Shown: positions 23,616 to 32,907, counted from the stretch's first letter. The stretch is 33,298 nt of DNA from UBA1205 sp045598105 (GCA_045598105.1 JAZLLK010000018.1:1-33298), one strand, 5' to 3'. A program made the numbers and translations. The notes: generated from the letters alone by a model not told the origin.

Positions 23616-24875
23616 ATGTTATACTATCTTTTCAATTGGTTAGACAAGGTTTTTAACCTTCCCGGCGCCGGTGTATTCCAGTACATATCCTTTAGAACCG
23701 CCATGGCCGGATTATTATCATTGTTTTTATCAATGATAATAGGCAAATACGTGATTAAAATGCTACAAAAAAACCAAATAGGCGAAGACATTCGTGATTT
23801 GGGACTGGAAGGCCAAATGCAAAAAAAAGGCACCCCTACTATGGGCGGCATTATTATACTATTTAGTATACTTATACCGGTACTGCTTTTTAATAAGTTA
23901 GATAATATATATATCATCCTCATGATTATCACCACTATATGGCTGGGATTATTAGGATTCATGGATGATTATATTAAAGTAAAAAAACATGATAAAGCCG
24001 GCCTTTCGGCCAAGGCCAAATTATGTGGTCAGGCAGCATTGGGATTATGCGTAGGCATGGTATTGTTTTTTCACCCTGATGTGGTAATAAAAGAAAAATG
24101 CAGCCAACCTAACTATGTAAATACCGAAAACGTATTCAAAATAGAAAACAATCCCAATAAAGGTACTACCGGGTACGAATGCGTACAAGCTGAAAAATCA
24201 ACCAAAACCACCATTCCTTTCTTCAAAAACAACGAATTTGATTATGCCGTGCTTTTAAAATGGGCAGGCAACGGCTACGAAAAATGGGCGTGGCTGATAT
24301 ATATTCCCATTATCATATTCATAATAATGGCGGTAAGCAATGGTGCCAACCTCACCGACGGTTTAGACGGCCTGGCTATATCGGTAACAGCCATTATAGG
24401 AGCTACCTTGGGTGTACTTGCCTACGTATCGGGCAACACCATATTTGCTAATTACCTGAATATAATGTATATACCAAATAGCGGTGAGCTAATGATATTT
24501 ACCGGAGCTTTGGTTGGGGCATGCTTAGGATTTATGTGGTGGAACTGCTACCCCGCACAGGTATTCATGGGTGACACCGGTAGCCTTGCCTTAGGCGGTA
24601 TTGTGGCTGTATTTGCCATTATTATACGTAAGGAACTGCTTATACCCATATTATGCGGTATATATTTGGCTGAAAGCGTATCGGTACTGCTACAGCGATG
24701 GTACTTTAAATACACCCGCAAAAAATATGGTGAAGGAAAACGACTGTTCCGCATGGCACCGCTACACCACCACTATCAGCGTGCCGGCCTGCATGAAACC
24801 AAAATAGTACAACGATTCTTCATTATAGGCCTTATGCTGGCAGTACTCACCATAGTAACACTGAAATTACGCTAA
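23616..24875 (+). CDS. mraY: Phospho-N-acetylmuramoyl-pentapeptide-transferase
   Basis: A 419-residue polytopic inner-membrane enzyme that transfers phospho-MurNAc-pentapeptide to undecaprenyl phosphate (lipid I). Conserved elements are KKGTPTMGG, GFMDDYIKV (catalytic Asp pair), NLTDGLDGLA, FMGDTGSLALGG and the loop MAPLHHHYQ. The roughly 50-residue soluble insert around 155-205 between transmembrane segments is the form usual for Bacteroidota MraY, which is why it is longer than the E. coli enzyme (360). Preceded by a 70-nt AT-rich gap and followed after 33 nt by the murD remnant. Confidence 0.97.
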   Translation: MLYYLFNWLDKVFNLPGAGVFQYISFRTAMAGLLSLFLSMIIGKYVIKMLQKNQIGEDIRDLGLEGQMQKKGTPTMGGIIILFSILIPVLLFNKLDNIYIILMIITTIWLGLLGFMDDYIKVKKHDKAGLSAKAKLCGQAALGLCVGMVLFFHPDVVIKEKCSQPNYVNTENVFKIENNPNKGTTGYECVQAEKSTKTTIPFFKNNEFDYAVLLKWAGNGYEKWAWLIYIPIIIFIIMAVSNGANLTDGLDGLAISVTAIIGATLGVLAYVSGNTIFANYLNIMYIPNSGELMIFTGALVGACLGFMWWNCYPAQVFMGDTGSLALGGIVAVFAIIIRKELLIPILCGIYLAESVSVLLQRWYFKYTRKKYGEGKRLFRMAPLHHHYQRAGLHETKIVQRFFIIGLMLAVLTIVTLKLR

Positions 24876-24908
24876 TACTTTACTTAACTCATCAGCAATT
24901 TTGAAATT

Positions 24909-25454
24909 ATGAAATTTGAAGATTTATTAACAGACAATACCCAATCCAGCGTACAAAAATCCAAACTGCTGGAACAAAGATTAATAGCCATACGTCAACG
25001 CAACCGAGGTGAACTATTGAACAAAATAGATACCGAAACACATCGTATGGAAACCATTACCACCTTTAGAGGAGTATGCTTTGTAAACGACTCCAAATCG
25101 GAAAACATAAATGCTACATACTATTGTTTGGAACAAATGAAAAGCCAAGTAATATGGATAGTAGGAGGCAACGACAGCCTCACCGACTATTCAGCACTTA
25201 CCGACTTGGTTCCTAACAAGGTAAAAGCCATAGTGTGTATGAACAAAGAGTGTGGCAAAATAAAACAAACCTTTAACGGATTGGTACCCGTAATATTGGA
25301 ATGCAATGACATGGATACTGCCGTACGCCAGGCCTTTTATGCCGCACAAAAAGGGGACATAGTATTACTTTCTACCGCCTGTCCCTGCGACCACCAGTTT
25401 GCCGACTACAAGCAACGCGGTACCGCATTTAGAAAATCCATAGCACAATTGTAA
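24909..25454 (+). CDS. MurD C-terminal-domain-only protein (truncated murD homologue)
   Basis: A 181-residue ORF at the exact murD position. Residues 45-181 align with the C-terminal domain of UDP-MurNAc-L-Ala:D-Glu ligase: HRMET, FVNDSKSENINATYY (59-72), VIWIVGG (81-87), VKAIVCMN and the end RGTAFRKSI. The N-terminal UDP-MurNAc-binding domain and the central P-loop ATPase domain, about 270 residues, are missing, and the 33-nt gap after mraY leaves no room for them. The first ~44 residues are a Gln/Lys-rich helix-like leader. Two family positions are changed: GGxDKG reads GGNDSL (Lys to Ser90) and the SPACAS-type motif reads STACPC (Ser to Cys160). By family knowledge those residues contact ligand. 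It cannot be a ligase alone. A repurposed domain or a decaying gene are both possible. Confidence 0.85.
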   Translation: MKFEDLLTDNTQSSVQKSKLLEQRLIAIRQRNRGELLNKIDTETHRMETITTFRGVCFVNDSKSENINATYYCLEQMKSQVIWIVGGNDSLTDYSALTDLVPNKVKAIVCMNKECGKIKQTFNGLVPVILECNDMDTAVRQAFYAAQKGDIVLLSTACPCDHQFADYKQRGTAFRKSIAQL

Positions 25455-25472
25455 TTACATAATATTTTTACA

Positions 25473-26702
25473 ATGAAGTTGAAACAATTTTTGAAAGCAC
25501 TTTCACAGCAAAATTACGGCGACACCATTATATGGACAGTAGTATCCATATTGGCCGTGTTTTCCATTATGGCCGTGTACAGCACGGGGGCCAAATTAAA
25601 TGCCGGCAACCGTGACAGCCTGCAATTTTTATTTTCAGGCCATGTAATGTACATATTGCTCAGCTTTGTTGTAATGTTTGTACTTCAACGCATCAATTAC
25701 CGCACTTGGGGCAAATATGCCGCCATAGGGCTGGGTATAGGTGTAGTGGTGCTGATACTCACCCTGTTCTTAGGAGTGTCGGAAGGCGGCTCCAAGCGTA
25801 GCTTGGAAATATTCGGTAAAAAAATTCAAACTATACACTTTATAGAATTGTGTATCATAGTATACCTGTCGGCATGGATAAGCCGCGAAAAAGACAACAT
25901 TAATGATATTAAACATGTATACCTGAAAATGCTGCTCTACATAGGTTGCTTTTGTGCCCTTATTATGACACAAAAAACATCGGCAAGCCTTATATTGGGT
26001 TTTACCTGCATGGTGCTATTGTTTGTATCACAGCTCAAAAGCCGATATTTTATGGCTACCATAGGCATATTAGCGATAGCTTTAGGCATAGGATTGTCGT
26101 TTTTACTATCGGATGCCGTAAACCCGAAAGCAGAAAACAAGGTGTTTCAAAGACTTAGCACTGCTAAAGTCCGTATAGAAAACTTTAGCGACAAGTCCCA
26201 GGTGCACAAAGACATACTCACTACCGAGGCTGCCATATCCACCAGCGACATTCTGCCCCACCCCGGCGCTTCCATACACAGTAACAATGTGCAGGAAAGC
26301 TATTCAGACTATATATATGCCTTCTTTGTAGAAGAATATGGCATAGGATTGGGCATTATACTCATGCTCCTATACCTTATACTATTCTATAGAGCCCTAT
26401 TTATAGCAAGGTCCTTACCTATAGGATTTGGGGCATATATGTCCATAGGACTGGGATTTTTAATCACCTTTCAGGCATTTACGCACATGTGTGTAAGCTT
26501 GGGCATAGTTCCGGCCACGGGTGAAACCCTGCCCATGTTCAGCCGCGGTGGTATGTCTATACTCACCACTGCCACCGAAATAGGCATATTACTCAATTTG
26601 AGCAAAGAAGCCGCAAAAAGAAACAAAGAAAGAAAAATGAAAAAAGAAAACAATATAAGAGAAGCAAAAACTGAAGTATCATCAGCACAAAATAATATAT
26701 AA
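25473..26702 (+). CDS. ftsW: Septal peptidoglycan polymerase FtsW (SEDS family)
   Basis: A 409-residue polytopic membrane protein with about ten transmembrane segments. It polymerises lipid II into glycan strands at the septum with FtsI. SEDS features are MAVYSTGA near the N-terminus, GGSKRSLEIFGKKIQ, the large periplasmic loop with SDYIYAFFVEEYG (about 280-292), and SRGGMSIL near the C-terminus. The basic cytoplasmic tail (about 375-409) is rich in Lys/Glu. It follows the murD remnant by 18 nt and precedes murG by 1 nt. Confidence 0.95.
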   Translation: MKLKQFLKALSQQNYGDTIIWTVVSILAVFSIMAVYSTGAKLNAGNRDSLQFLFSGHVMYILLSFVVMFVLQRINYRTWGKYAAIGLGIGVVVLILTLFLGVSEGGSKRSLEIFGKKIQTIHFIELCIIVYLSAWISREKDNINDIKHVYLKMLLYIGCFCALIMTQKTSASLILGFTCMVLLFVSQLKSRYFMATIGILAIALGIGLSFLLSDAVNPKAENKVFQRLSTAKVRIENFSDKSQVHKDILTTEAAISTSDILPHPGASIHSNNVQESYSDYIYAFFVEEYGIGLGIILMLLYLILFYRALFIARSLPIGFGAYMSIGLGFLITFQAFTHMCVSLGIVPATGETLPMFSRGGMSILTTATEIGILLNLSKEAAKRNKERKMKKENNIREAKTEVSSAQNNI

Positions 26703-26703
26703 C

Positions 26704-27813
26704 ATGAGTAAAAGAGTAATTATATCCGGAGGCGGTACCGGCGGTCACATATTTCCTGCCGTAGCCATAGCCAATGCCCTTAAGGACATGATAGACGACG
26801 TGGACATACTGTTTGTAGGCGCCAACGGCCGCATGGAAATGAAACGCGTGCCTGAAGCCGGCTACAAAATAGTAGGACTGAATATATATGGTTTGCAACG
26901 CAAACTCACCGTTAAAAACATACTTGAAAACCTGAAACTGCCCTTCCGCTTATGGAGCAGCATGTGTAAAGCCAGGAAAATAATTAAGGTCTTTCAACCC
27001 CACATAGCCATAGGCGTGGGCGGTTATGCCAGCGGTCCCACCCTGAAAGTGGCCGCTCAAATGGGCATTCCTACCCTTATACATGAAGCCAATTCCTACC
27101 CGGGCGTTACCAATAAAATATTGGGCAACAAGGTGGACCGTATATGCATTACCTATGACACCGTGAGAAAATATTTTCCGGAAGATAAAATTATTAAAAC
27201 CGGCAACCCTATACGTAAAGATATACTTACTATGAACATAAGCAAGGCTGAAGCCCTGCAGTTCTTCGGATTGGAAAAGGGTAAAAAAACATTAGCCGTA
27301 ATAGGGGGCAGCCTTGGCGCCCTTACCATTAACAACGGAATATGCAATATAGTACGCACACTTCAGGAAAACAACATACAGCTTATATGGCAAACCGGCG
27401 AACGGTTCTATAACAACCTGGATGAACAATACAAGCACATGGATGGCATAAAGGTAATGCCGTTTGTATTCCGCATGGACATGCTGTATACCGCCGCTGA
27501 TGTGGTTATATCACGCGCCGGTGCCCTTTCATTGTCAGAACTATGCACCATAGGCAAACCATGCATACTTATACCTTCACCCAATGTGGCTGAAGACCAC
27601 CAGACCAAAAATGCCAAGGTACTGGCCGACAAAAAAGCCGCCATTATGATACCCGATGCCGAAGTAAACACGCAATTGGAACAAACAGTACTGGAGCTTT
27701 TCCGCAACGACCTTCAAATGGAAACCATGCACCAAAACCTGCTTACCATGAGCCAAACCGATGCTGCTAAAATAATAGTGAATGAAGCCATAAAACTAAT
27801 GAACCGCCAATAA
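26704..27813 (+). CDS. murG: UDP-GlcNAc:lipid I N-acetylglucosaminyltransferase MurG
   Basis: A 369-residue peripheral membrane glycosyltransferase (GT28) that converts lipid I to lipid II on the cytoplasmic face. Glycine-rich GGGTGGHIFPA (about 9-19), VGGYASGP, LIHEANSYPG, GGSLGA and SRAGALSLSELC (UDP-GlcNAc binding) are all present. Length is normal. The start is 1 nt after the ftsW stop. Confidence 0.97.
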   Translation: MSKRVIISGGGTGGHIFPAVAIANALKDMIDDVDILFVGANGRMEMKRVPEAGYKIVGLNIYGLQRKLTVKNILENLKLPFRLWSSMCKARKIIKVFQPHIAIGVGGYASGPTLKVAAQMGIPTLIHEANSYPGVTNKILGNKVDRICITYDTVRKYFPEDKIIKTGNPIRKDILTMNISKAEALQFFGLEKGKKTLAVIGGSLGALTINNGICNIVRTLQENNIQLIWQTGERFYNNLDEQYKHMDGIKVMPFVFRMDMLYTAADVVISRAGALSLSELCTIGKPCILIPSPNVAEDHQTKNAKVLADKKAAIMIPDAEVNTQLEQTVLELFRNDLQMETMHQNLLTMSQTDAAKIIVNEAIKLMNRQ

Positions 27814-27814
27814 T

Positions 27815-29197
27815 ATGAACACACAGGCAAACTATATACTTACACCATGGCCCAAACACATACATTTTTTGGGCATAGGAGGCATAGGCATGAGCGCCCT
27901 GGCCCGATACTTCCACAGGCAGGGCTTAACGGTGAGCGGATACGATCGTACCCCTTCTCCTCTCACTCAGGCCCTGGCCGAAGAAGGTATTGCCGTTCAT
28001 TATGAAGATAACCCCTTGCTTATACCCTTCCATACCGACCTGGTAATATACACACCGGCCATACCAACAACCAATAAGCAATGGGAAAGCATACAACAAA
28101 AAGGTATTCCCGTATACAAACGGTCGCAAATATTGGGTGCTATATGCTCACAATTATTCCAACGCACTTTTGCCGTGGCCGGCAGCCACGGGAAAACATC
28201 CACCACTGCCATGATAACACACCTGCTCAATGGCTACCGCCCCACTTCGGCATTCATAGGAGGCATAGTAAATAATTTTAATGCCAATTATGTATTCCAC
28301 TCTCAGGCACAAGACGTGGTGGTGGAAGCCGACGAATACGACCGCTCCTTTCTTACACTATATCCCTACATAGCCGTTATTACCTCTATGGATGCCGACC
28401 ATTTGGACATATACGGTTCACAAAAAGCTTTAATTGAAGCATTTAACATATTTGCAGGGCAAATAAAACCTTACGGCCTGCTTATTACCAAGCCACAACT
28501 GAAGTCATTGCTACATCCGCAATGTCCCGTTATTACCTACTCCCTACATGATAACACATGCCAATACTATGCCACCGACATACATATACACAATGCCAAG
28601 CAATATTTTAATGTGGTATGCCCCACTCACACCATAGAAAACGTATGCATGGGCATAGCCGGCAGCTATAATATAGAAAATGCCGTGGCCGCTGTAGCCG
28701 CTGCCGATATTTCGGGCGTTCCCGCCCAAATAATAAAAGCTCAACTGAGCACTTTCACCGGCGTGAAACGCCGCTTTGACTATATTATAAAACGGGATAA
28801 TTTTGCTTACATAGACGACTACGCTCATCATCCTAATGAAATAAAAGCCTGCATAGAATCAGCTCGTACCATGCATCCGGGAAAACATATATGCGGTATA
28901 TTCCAACCGCACCTGTATACCCGCACACGTGATTTTGCCAATGAATTTGCACAAACTTTGAGTATGCTTGACAGCGTAGCCCTGCTGGATATATACCCCG
29001 CCAGAGAACTGCCCATAGAAGGCATTAACTCCCAATACCTGCTCCAAAAAATAAATATAGCAGACAAAATACTGCTCCAAAAAGAAGAAGTATTAGACTA
29101 CATAGCCACCCGTAAGCCTGAAGTACTTATTACCATGGGCGCCGGCGACATAGACAGAATGGTGAACATAATAAAAGAAAGGTTTGCTCATGAATAA
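27815..29197 (+). CDS. murC: UDP-N-acetylmuramate--L-alanine ligase
   Basis: A 460-residue Mur ligase adding L-Ala to UDP-MurNAc, the step before MurD. Domain 1 begins HFLGIGGIGMSALA. The ATP P-loop is AGSHGKTSTT (about 127-136), followed by VEADEYDRSF and DADHLD. The C-terminal domain has DDYAHHPNEI and FQPHLYTRTR. All three domains and key motifs are complete, so the loss in the murD-position gene is not part of a general decay of the cluster. The 3' end overlaps ftsQ by 8 nt. Confidence 0.97.
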   Translation: MNTQANYILTPWPKHIHFLGIGGIGMSALARYFHRQGLTVSGYDRTPSPLTQALAEEGIAVHYEDNPLLIPFHTDLVIYTPAIPTTNKQWESIQQKGIPVYKRSQILGAICSQLFQRTFAVAGSHGKTSTTAMITHLLNGYRPTSAFIGGIVNNFNANYVFHSQAQDVVVEADEYDRSFLTLYPYIAVITSMDADHLDIYGSQKALIEAFNIFAGQIKPYGLLITKPQLKSLLHPQCPVITYSLHDNTCQYYATDIHIHNAKQYFNVVCPTHTIENVCMGIAGSYNIENAVAAVAAADISGVPAQIIKAQLSTFTGVKRRFDYIIKRDNFAYIDDYAHHPNEIKACIESARTMHPGKHICGIFQPHLYTRTRDFANEFAQTLSMLDSVALLDIYPARELPIEGINSQYLLQKINIADKILLQKEEVLDYIATRKPEVLITMGAGDIDRMVNIIKERFAHE

Positions 29198-29999
29198 AAA
29201 ATTAGTACTCTCCGGCATATTCATACTGATGCTTATCATATTGGTAATGATAGTACACCATGTGGTGGCCAAGGAAAAAACCTATGCCAATATAGAATAC
29301 GATATTACCTACTACTCCGACACCCTGTTTTCCACTTCCGCTTTAGACAGCTTTATTAGCACACGCTGTGACAAAATACTGAACGAAAGAATAGATAGCG
29401 TAAACCGTATAAAAACACAAAATACCTTAAAGCACTTCCCTTACCTGAAAAATATTAACGTAATATATCACGGCCACACGCTCACCATTAAAGCCGAACA
29501 GGAAGAGGCCATGGTAAGAATATATAACTCAGATGAGCAATCATACCTTATAGCCGCCTCGGGACGTATAATGCCCGTAAACGAATATTGTCCGCAACGC
29601 ATTCTTATTGCCAACGGCAATATAAACGTAGGTTACGACAGTTCCCTGTACGTGTGTACCGACAGCCTGAGCAAAAAGAAACATGTTCCACATGACATTT
29701 TTACCCTATATGGTATATGGAAACTGGCTGAACATATATACCGGGACGACTTTTGGAAAGCACAAATATGCCAAATATACATAACCGACAATGGCGAAAT
29801 AGAACTGGTGCCCACCGTGGGCAACCACGTTGTAATATTTGGTACCATAGATGGCGAAAAAAACACCGACGAAGTAATTGACAATAAGCTCAGAAATCTT
29901 AAAAGCGTGTATATTAACGGACTAAGTATAAGAGGATGGGATTGTTATCAGTCTATAAATTTAAAATATGGTAGTGAAATACCTTGTAAAAAACGATAA
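29190..29999 (+). CDS. ftsQ: Cell division protein FtsQ-like
   Basis: A 269-residue bitopic protein: a short cytoplasmic N-terminus, one transmembrane helix (about 6-27), then a periplasmic domain with a POTRA-like beginning (LKHFPYLKNINVIYHGHTL) and a beta domain. FtsQ is weakly conserved; the assignment relies on topology and its place between murC and ftsA. ATG 29190 is taken, preceded by AAAGAAAGG; an in-frame TTG at 29184 is less likely. It bridges FtsL to the FtsA/FtsZ side of the divisome. Confidence 0.88.
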   Translation: MNKKLVLSGIFILMLIILVMIVHHVVAKEKTYANIEYDITYYSDTLFSTSALDSFISTRCDKILNERIDSVNRIKTQNTLKHFPYLKNINVIYHGHTLTIKAEQEEAMVRIYNSDEQSYLIAASGRIMPVNEYCPQRILIANGNINVGYDSSLYVCTDSLSKKKHVPHDIFTLYGIWKLAEHIYRDDFWKAQICQIYITDNGEIELVPTVGNHVVIFGTIDGEKNTDEVIDNKLRNLKSVYINGLSIRGWDCYQSINLKYGSEIPCKKR

Positions 30000-30011
30000 A
30001 TAACACACAAC

Positions 30012-31508
30012 ATGGGAATATTTGATAAATTTACAAAGAAAACTGACAACGAAGAAAACAATGCCGTACAAGAGCCCGTACAGGCACAACGCAACAACGA
30101 CTACGCTGTGGGGTTGGACATAGGTACCACTAAAATAGTTGCCTTTGCCGGCAAACGCAACCGATATGGTGACGTGGAAATACTGGGACATGAAATACAC
30201 GAATCTATAGGCGTACTACGCGGACAGGTATTCAATATTACCGATACCAGTAATGCTATTAATTATGTAATAAACAAGCTGAATAGCCAACTTAAAGCAC
30301 CCGTAACCAGCGTAATGGTAGGTATAGCAGGCCAGCATATACATTCCCAACGTATATATGGAGACATTAAACGCAATCACACCGACTCGGTAATATCACA
30401 GGATGACATAGACCATTTATTGGAAGAAATGTTCAAAACGCCCCTTGACCCCGGCAAACAGGTACTGGACGTAATACCTCAGGAATATGTAATAGACGGA
30501 GATAACCGTACCGACAAACCCGTGGGCGTAATGGGTAAAAAGATAGGCTCGGAATTCAATATTATTATCGGTGACGTAAATCATATACGCAATATAGGCC
30601 GATGCGTAAAAAACTGTAACCTTAATATGGACAGCTTGATATTGGAACCTATAGCCTCAGCTGAAGTGGTACTTGACCAGGACGAAAAAGATGTAGGCGT
30701 AGCTTTAGTGGATATAGGCGGCGGCACCACCGATGTGGTAGTATTTTCCAAAGGCATAATGCGTCATAGTGCCGTTATTCCCATAGCCAGCGGCGTAATT
30801 ACCGAAGATATATTCTCCGTATTTGACGGCATTACCCGCCAACAGGCCGAATCACTTAAAATACATCACGGCTCCTGCCTGCCCGATGATGCCACCCAAA
30901 ATCACAAAATTACCATTCCCGGCATACACGGACGCGACCCTAAAGAAGTATCGGAACTGGAACTGGCCAAAGTAATACATGCCCGCATGACAGAAATAAT
31001 AGACAGGGTAATACAGGAACTAACCAATGCAAAATGCATGGAAATGTTGGGCTGCGGCATAGTATTTACCGGTGGCGGCTCCAAACTGAAAGGGCTGAAA
31101 GAACTGGCAGAACTTAAAATAGGCAAATCGGTACGTATAGGTAACCCCGAAGAAAAAATAAAAATATCCAACACCGACTACAAAAATCCCTCCTTCTCCA
31201 CCGGATTAGGCCTTATGCTCCTGGGTGTAGAACGTAATGAAGCCCTTTATGGCTACACCCCCTCTCCCTCCAACGAAGAAGAACTTCCTGAAGAAGACGA
31301 ATACATGGAAGAGGAATATGAAGCAGAAGAAACAGAAAGCCCTAAAAAAACCATTCGTCCCAAATGGACAGCACGCAAATCGGAAAAAGATGAAAACAAA
31401 AAACCATGGGTATGGGGAGCTATGGACACACTTATGAAAAAATTGCTCACCGAACCCGATGACTTTAACGATGATGACGACTTTGACGACGATGATGATA
31501 AAGAATAA
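30012..31508 (+). CDS. ftsA: Cell division protein FtsA
   Basis: A 498-residue actin-like ATPase that tethers FtsZ to the membrane. Nucleotide-binding elements are GLDIGTTKIVAFAG (about 35-48), VDIGGGTTDVVVF (about 234-246) and TGGGSKLKGL. The C-terminal region is unusual: after the core comes an acidic/Ser-Pro linker, then an amphipathic candidate membrane-targeting helix (WGAMDTLMKKLL), then about 17 residues that are mostly Asp ending DDDDDKE. In typical FtsA the amphipathic helix is at the extreme C-terminus. The gene is 12 nt downstream of ftsQ and 35 nt upstream of ftsZ. Confidence 0.95.
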   Translation: MGIFDKFTKKTDNEENNAVQEPVQAQRNNDYAVGLDIGTTKIVAFAGKRNRYGDVEILGHEIHESIGVLRGQVFNITDTSNAINYVINKLNSQLKAPVTSVMVGIAGQHIHSQRIYGDIKRNHTDSVISQDDIDHLLEEMFKTPLDPGKQVLDVIPQEYVIDGDNRTDKPVGVMGKKIGSEFNIIIGDVNHIRNIGRCVKNCNLNMDSLILEPIASAEVVLDQDEKDVGVALVDIGGGTTDVVVFSKGIMRHSAVIPIASGVITEDIFSVFDGITRQQAESLKIHHGSCLPDDATQNHKITIPGIHGRDPKEVSELELAKVIHARMTEIIDRVIQELTNAKCMEMLGCGIVFTGGGSKLKGLKELAELKIGKSVRIGNPEEKIKISNTDYKNPSFSTGLGLMLLGVERNEALYGYTPSPSNEEELPEEDEYMEEEYEAEETESPKKTIRPKWTARKSEKDENKKPWVWGAMDTLMKKLLTEPDDFNDDDDFDDDDDKE

Positions 31509-31543
31509 TAATTAATATTGTAAACCATATAACACTCATTAAC

Positions 31544-32887
31544 ATGACAGATATAGACAATATTTCCGTAGATTTTATTCCGGAAGTAGAACCCCAAATG
31601 CACACTGCTAACGGCTCACGCTCCATTATAAAAGTAATAGGTGTGGGCGGAGGTGGCTGCAACGCAGTAAAACACATGTACAATATGGGCATACATGATG
31701 TGGAATTTATTGTATGTAATACCGACAAACAGGCCCTGGAAAGCAGCCCTATACCTGTAAAAATACAATTAGGACAGGAAGGACTGGGTGCCGGCGCCGT
31801 GCCCGAAAATGCACGCAATGCCGCTCTGGAAAGTGAAGCAGACATACGCACTGCCATAGAGGGTGCCAATATGGTATTTGTAACCGCCGGCATGGGCGGA
31901 GGTACCGGCACCGGTGCATCACCCATAGTGGCCAGCATAGCCCGCGAAATGGGCATACTCACCGTGGGTATAGTTACTTTCCCTTTTGAATTTGAACGGG
32001 ACGAAAAAAGTACTACCGCCCAAAACGGCATTAAAGAACTACAGGAAAATGTAGATGCACTTATAGTAATTAAAAACGAAACCCTCAAAACCTTCTACCC
32101 CGATCTTAAACTAAGCCAGGCCTTTGCCAAAGCCGATGACGTGCTACTGATAGCCGCCAAAAGTATAGCCGAACTTATTACCGTAGAAGCCATTATTAAC
32201 GTGGACTTCCGCGATGTGGATACCATACTGCGTAACAGCGGTACCGCTATAATAGGCAGCGGCAGCGCCAAAGGCGAAAATAGAGCCATGGATGCCGTAC
32301 AAAAAGCCATAGAAAGCCCGCTATTAGACAATAACTCCATATACGGAGCCGAAAAAATGCTGCTGTTCATATCCTATAGCAGCGAATACGAAGCTACCGT
32401 AAGCGAACTGGACATTATTACCGACGAATTGCAAAGTAAAACCTGCAATATGAACAAAAAATTTATATGGGGCCACGGCGTGGACGAAACCTTGGGTGAA
32501 GAAATACGCGTTACCATTATAGCTACCGAATTACATAATAAAAGCGAAATGCCCAAACCTACCCCCACTCCGCTTGCCGGTGGCGACGATGATGACAAAA
32601 AAAACCAACCGTCACCCACCGATAATAACACTACCACCATTCCCCTCAATACCACCCCCGAAAGAGGTGAATACTCCCCCTACCGCAACTTGAGCAACGA
32701 CGACATACGTAACATGAGCGACAGAGAAATGGATGACTATTTCAGACAATCACCCTACCTGCGTCAACAACAATACCAACAACACCTGCAAAGCACCCTC
32801 CAACAGCAACAGGAAGCTTCAGACTATACCATAGGCGAAAACGGCGTGAATAACCAACCGTCATACCTCCGCAATGTTATAGACTAA
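31544..32887 (+). CDS. ftsZ: Cell division protein FtsZ
   Basis: A 447-residue tubulin-like GTPase forming the Z-ring. VGGGGCNAVKHM, the signature GMGGGTGTGASP (about 119-130), FPFEFE, and the T7 catalytic loop (about 200-225, NVDFRDVDTIL) are present. The variable linker (about 335-435) is rich in Pro, Asp and Gln. It ends in the conserved C-terminal peptide QPSYLRNVID, which binds FtsA. Last gene of the dcw operon; a strong terminator follows 20 nt after the stop. Confidence 0.98.
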   Translation: MTDIDNISVDFIPEVEPQMHTANGSRSIIKVIGVGGGGCNAVKHMYNMGIHDVEFIVCNTDKQALESSPIPVKIQLGQEGLGAGAVPENARNAALESEADIRTAIEGANMVFVTAGMGGGTGTGASPIVASIAREMGILTVGIVTFPFEFERDEKSTTAQNGIKELQENVDALIVIKNETLKTFYPDLKLSQAFAKADDVLLIAAKSIAELITVEAIINVDFRDVDTILRNSGTAIIGSGSAKGENRAMDAVQKAIESPLLDNNSIYGAEKMLLFISYSSEYEATVSELDIITDELQSKTCNMNKKFIWGHGVDETLGEEIRVTIIATELHNKSEMPKPTPTPLAGGDDDDKKNQPSPTDNNTTTIPLNTTPERGEYSPYRNLSNDDIRNMSDREMDDYFRQSPYLRQQQYQQHLQSTLQQQQEASDYTIGENGVNNQPSYLRNVID

Positions 32888-32907
32888 TACAACTGAAAAT
32901 TATTTAT

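Noticed and set aside
24876..24908. frameshift hiding the MurD N-terminal part
   Set aside because: The gap between mraY and the fragment is only 33 nt and mraY is complete to its normal C-terminus, so no frame can hold about 270 missing residues.
31465..32088. 207-codon minus-strand ORF opposite ftsA/ftsZ
   Set aside because: Ser/Pro/Met-rich antisense of the conserved FtsZ GTPase domain; a shadow of codon bias.
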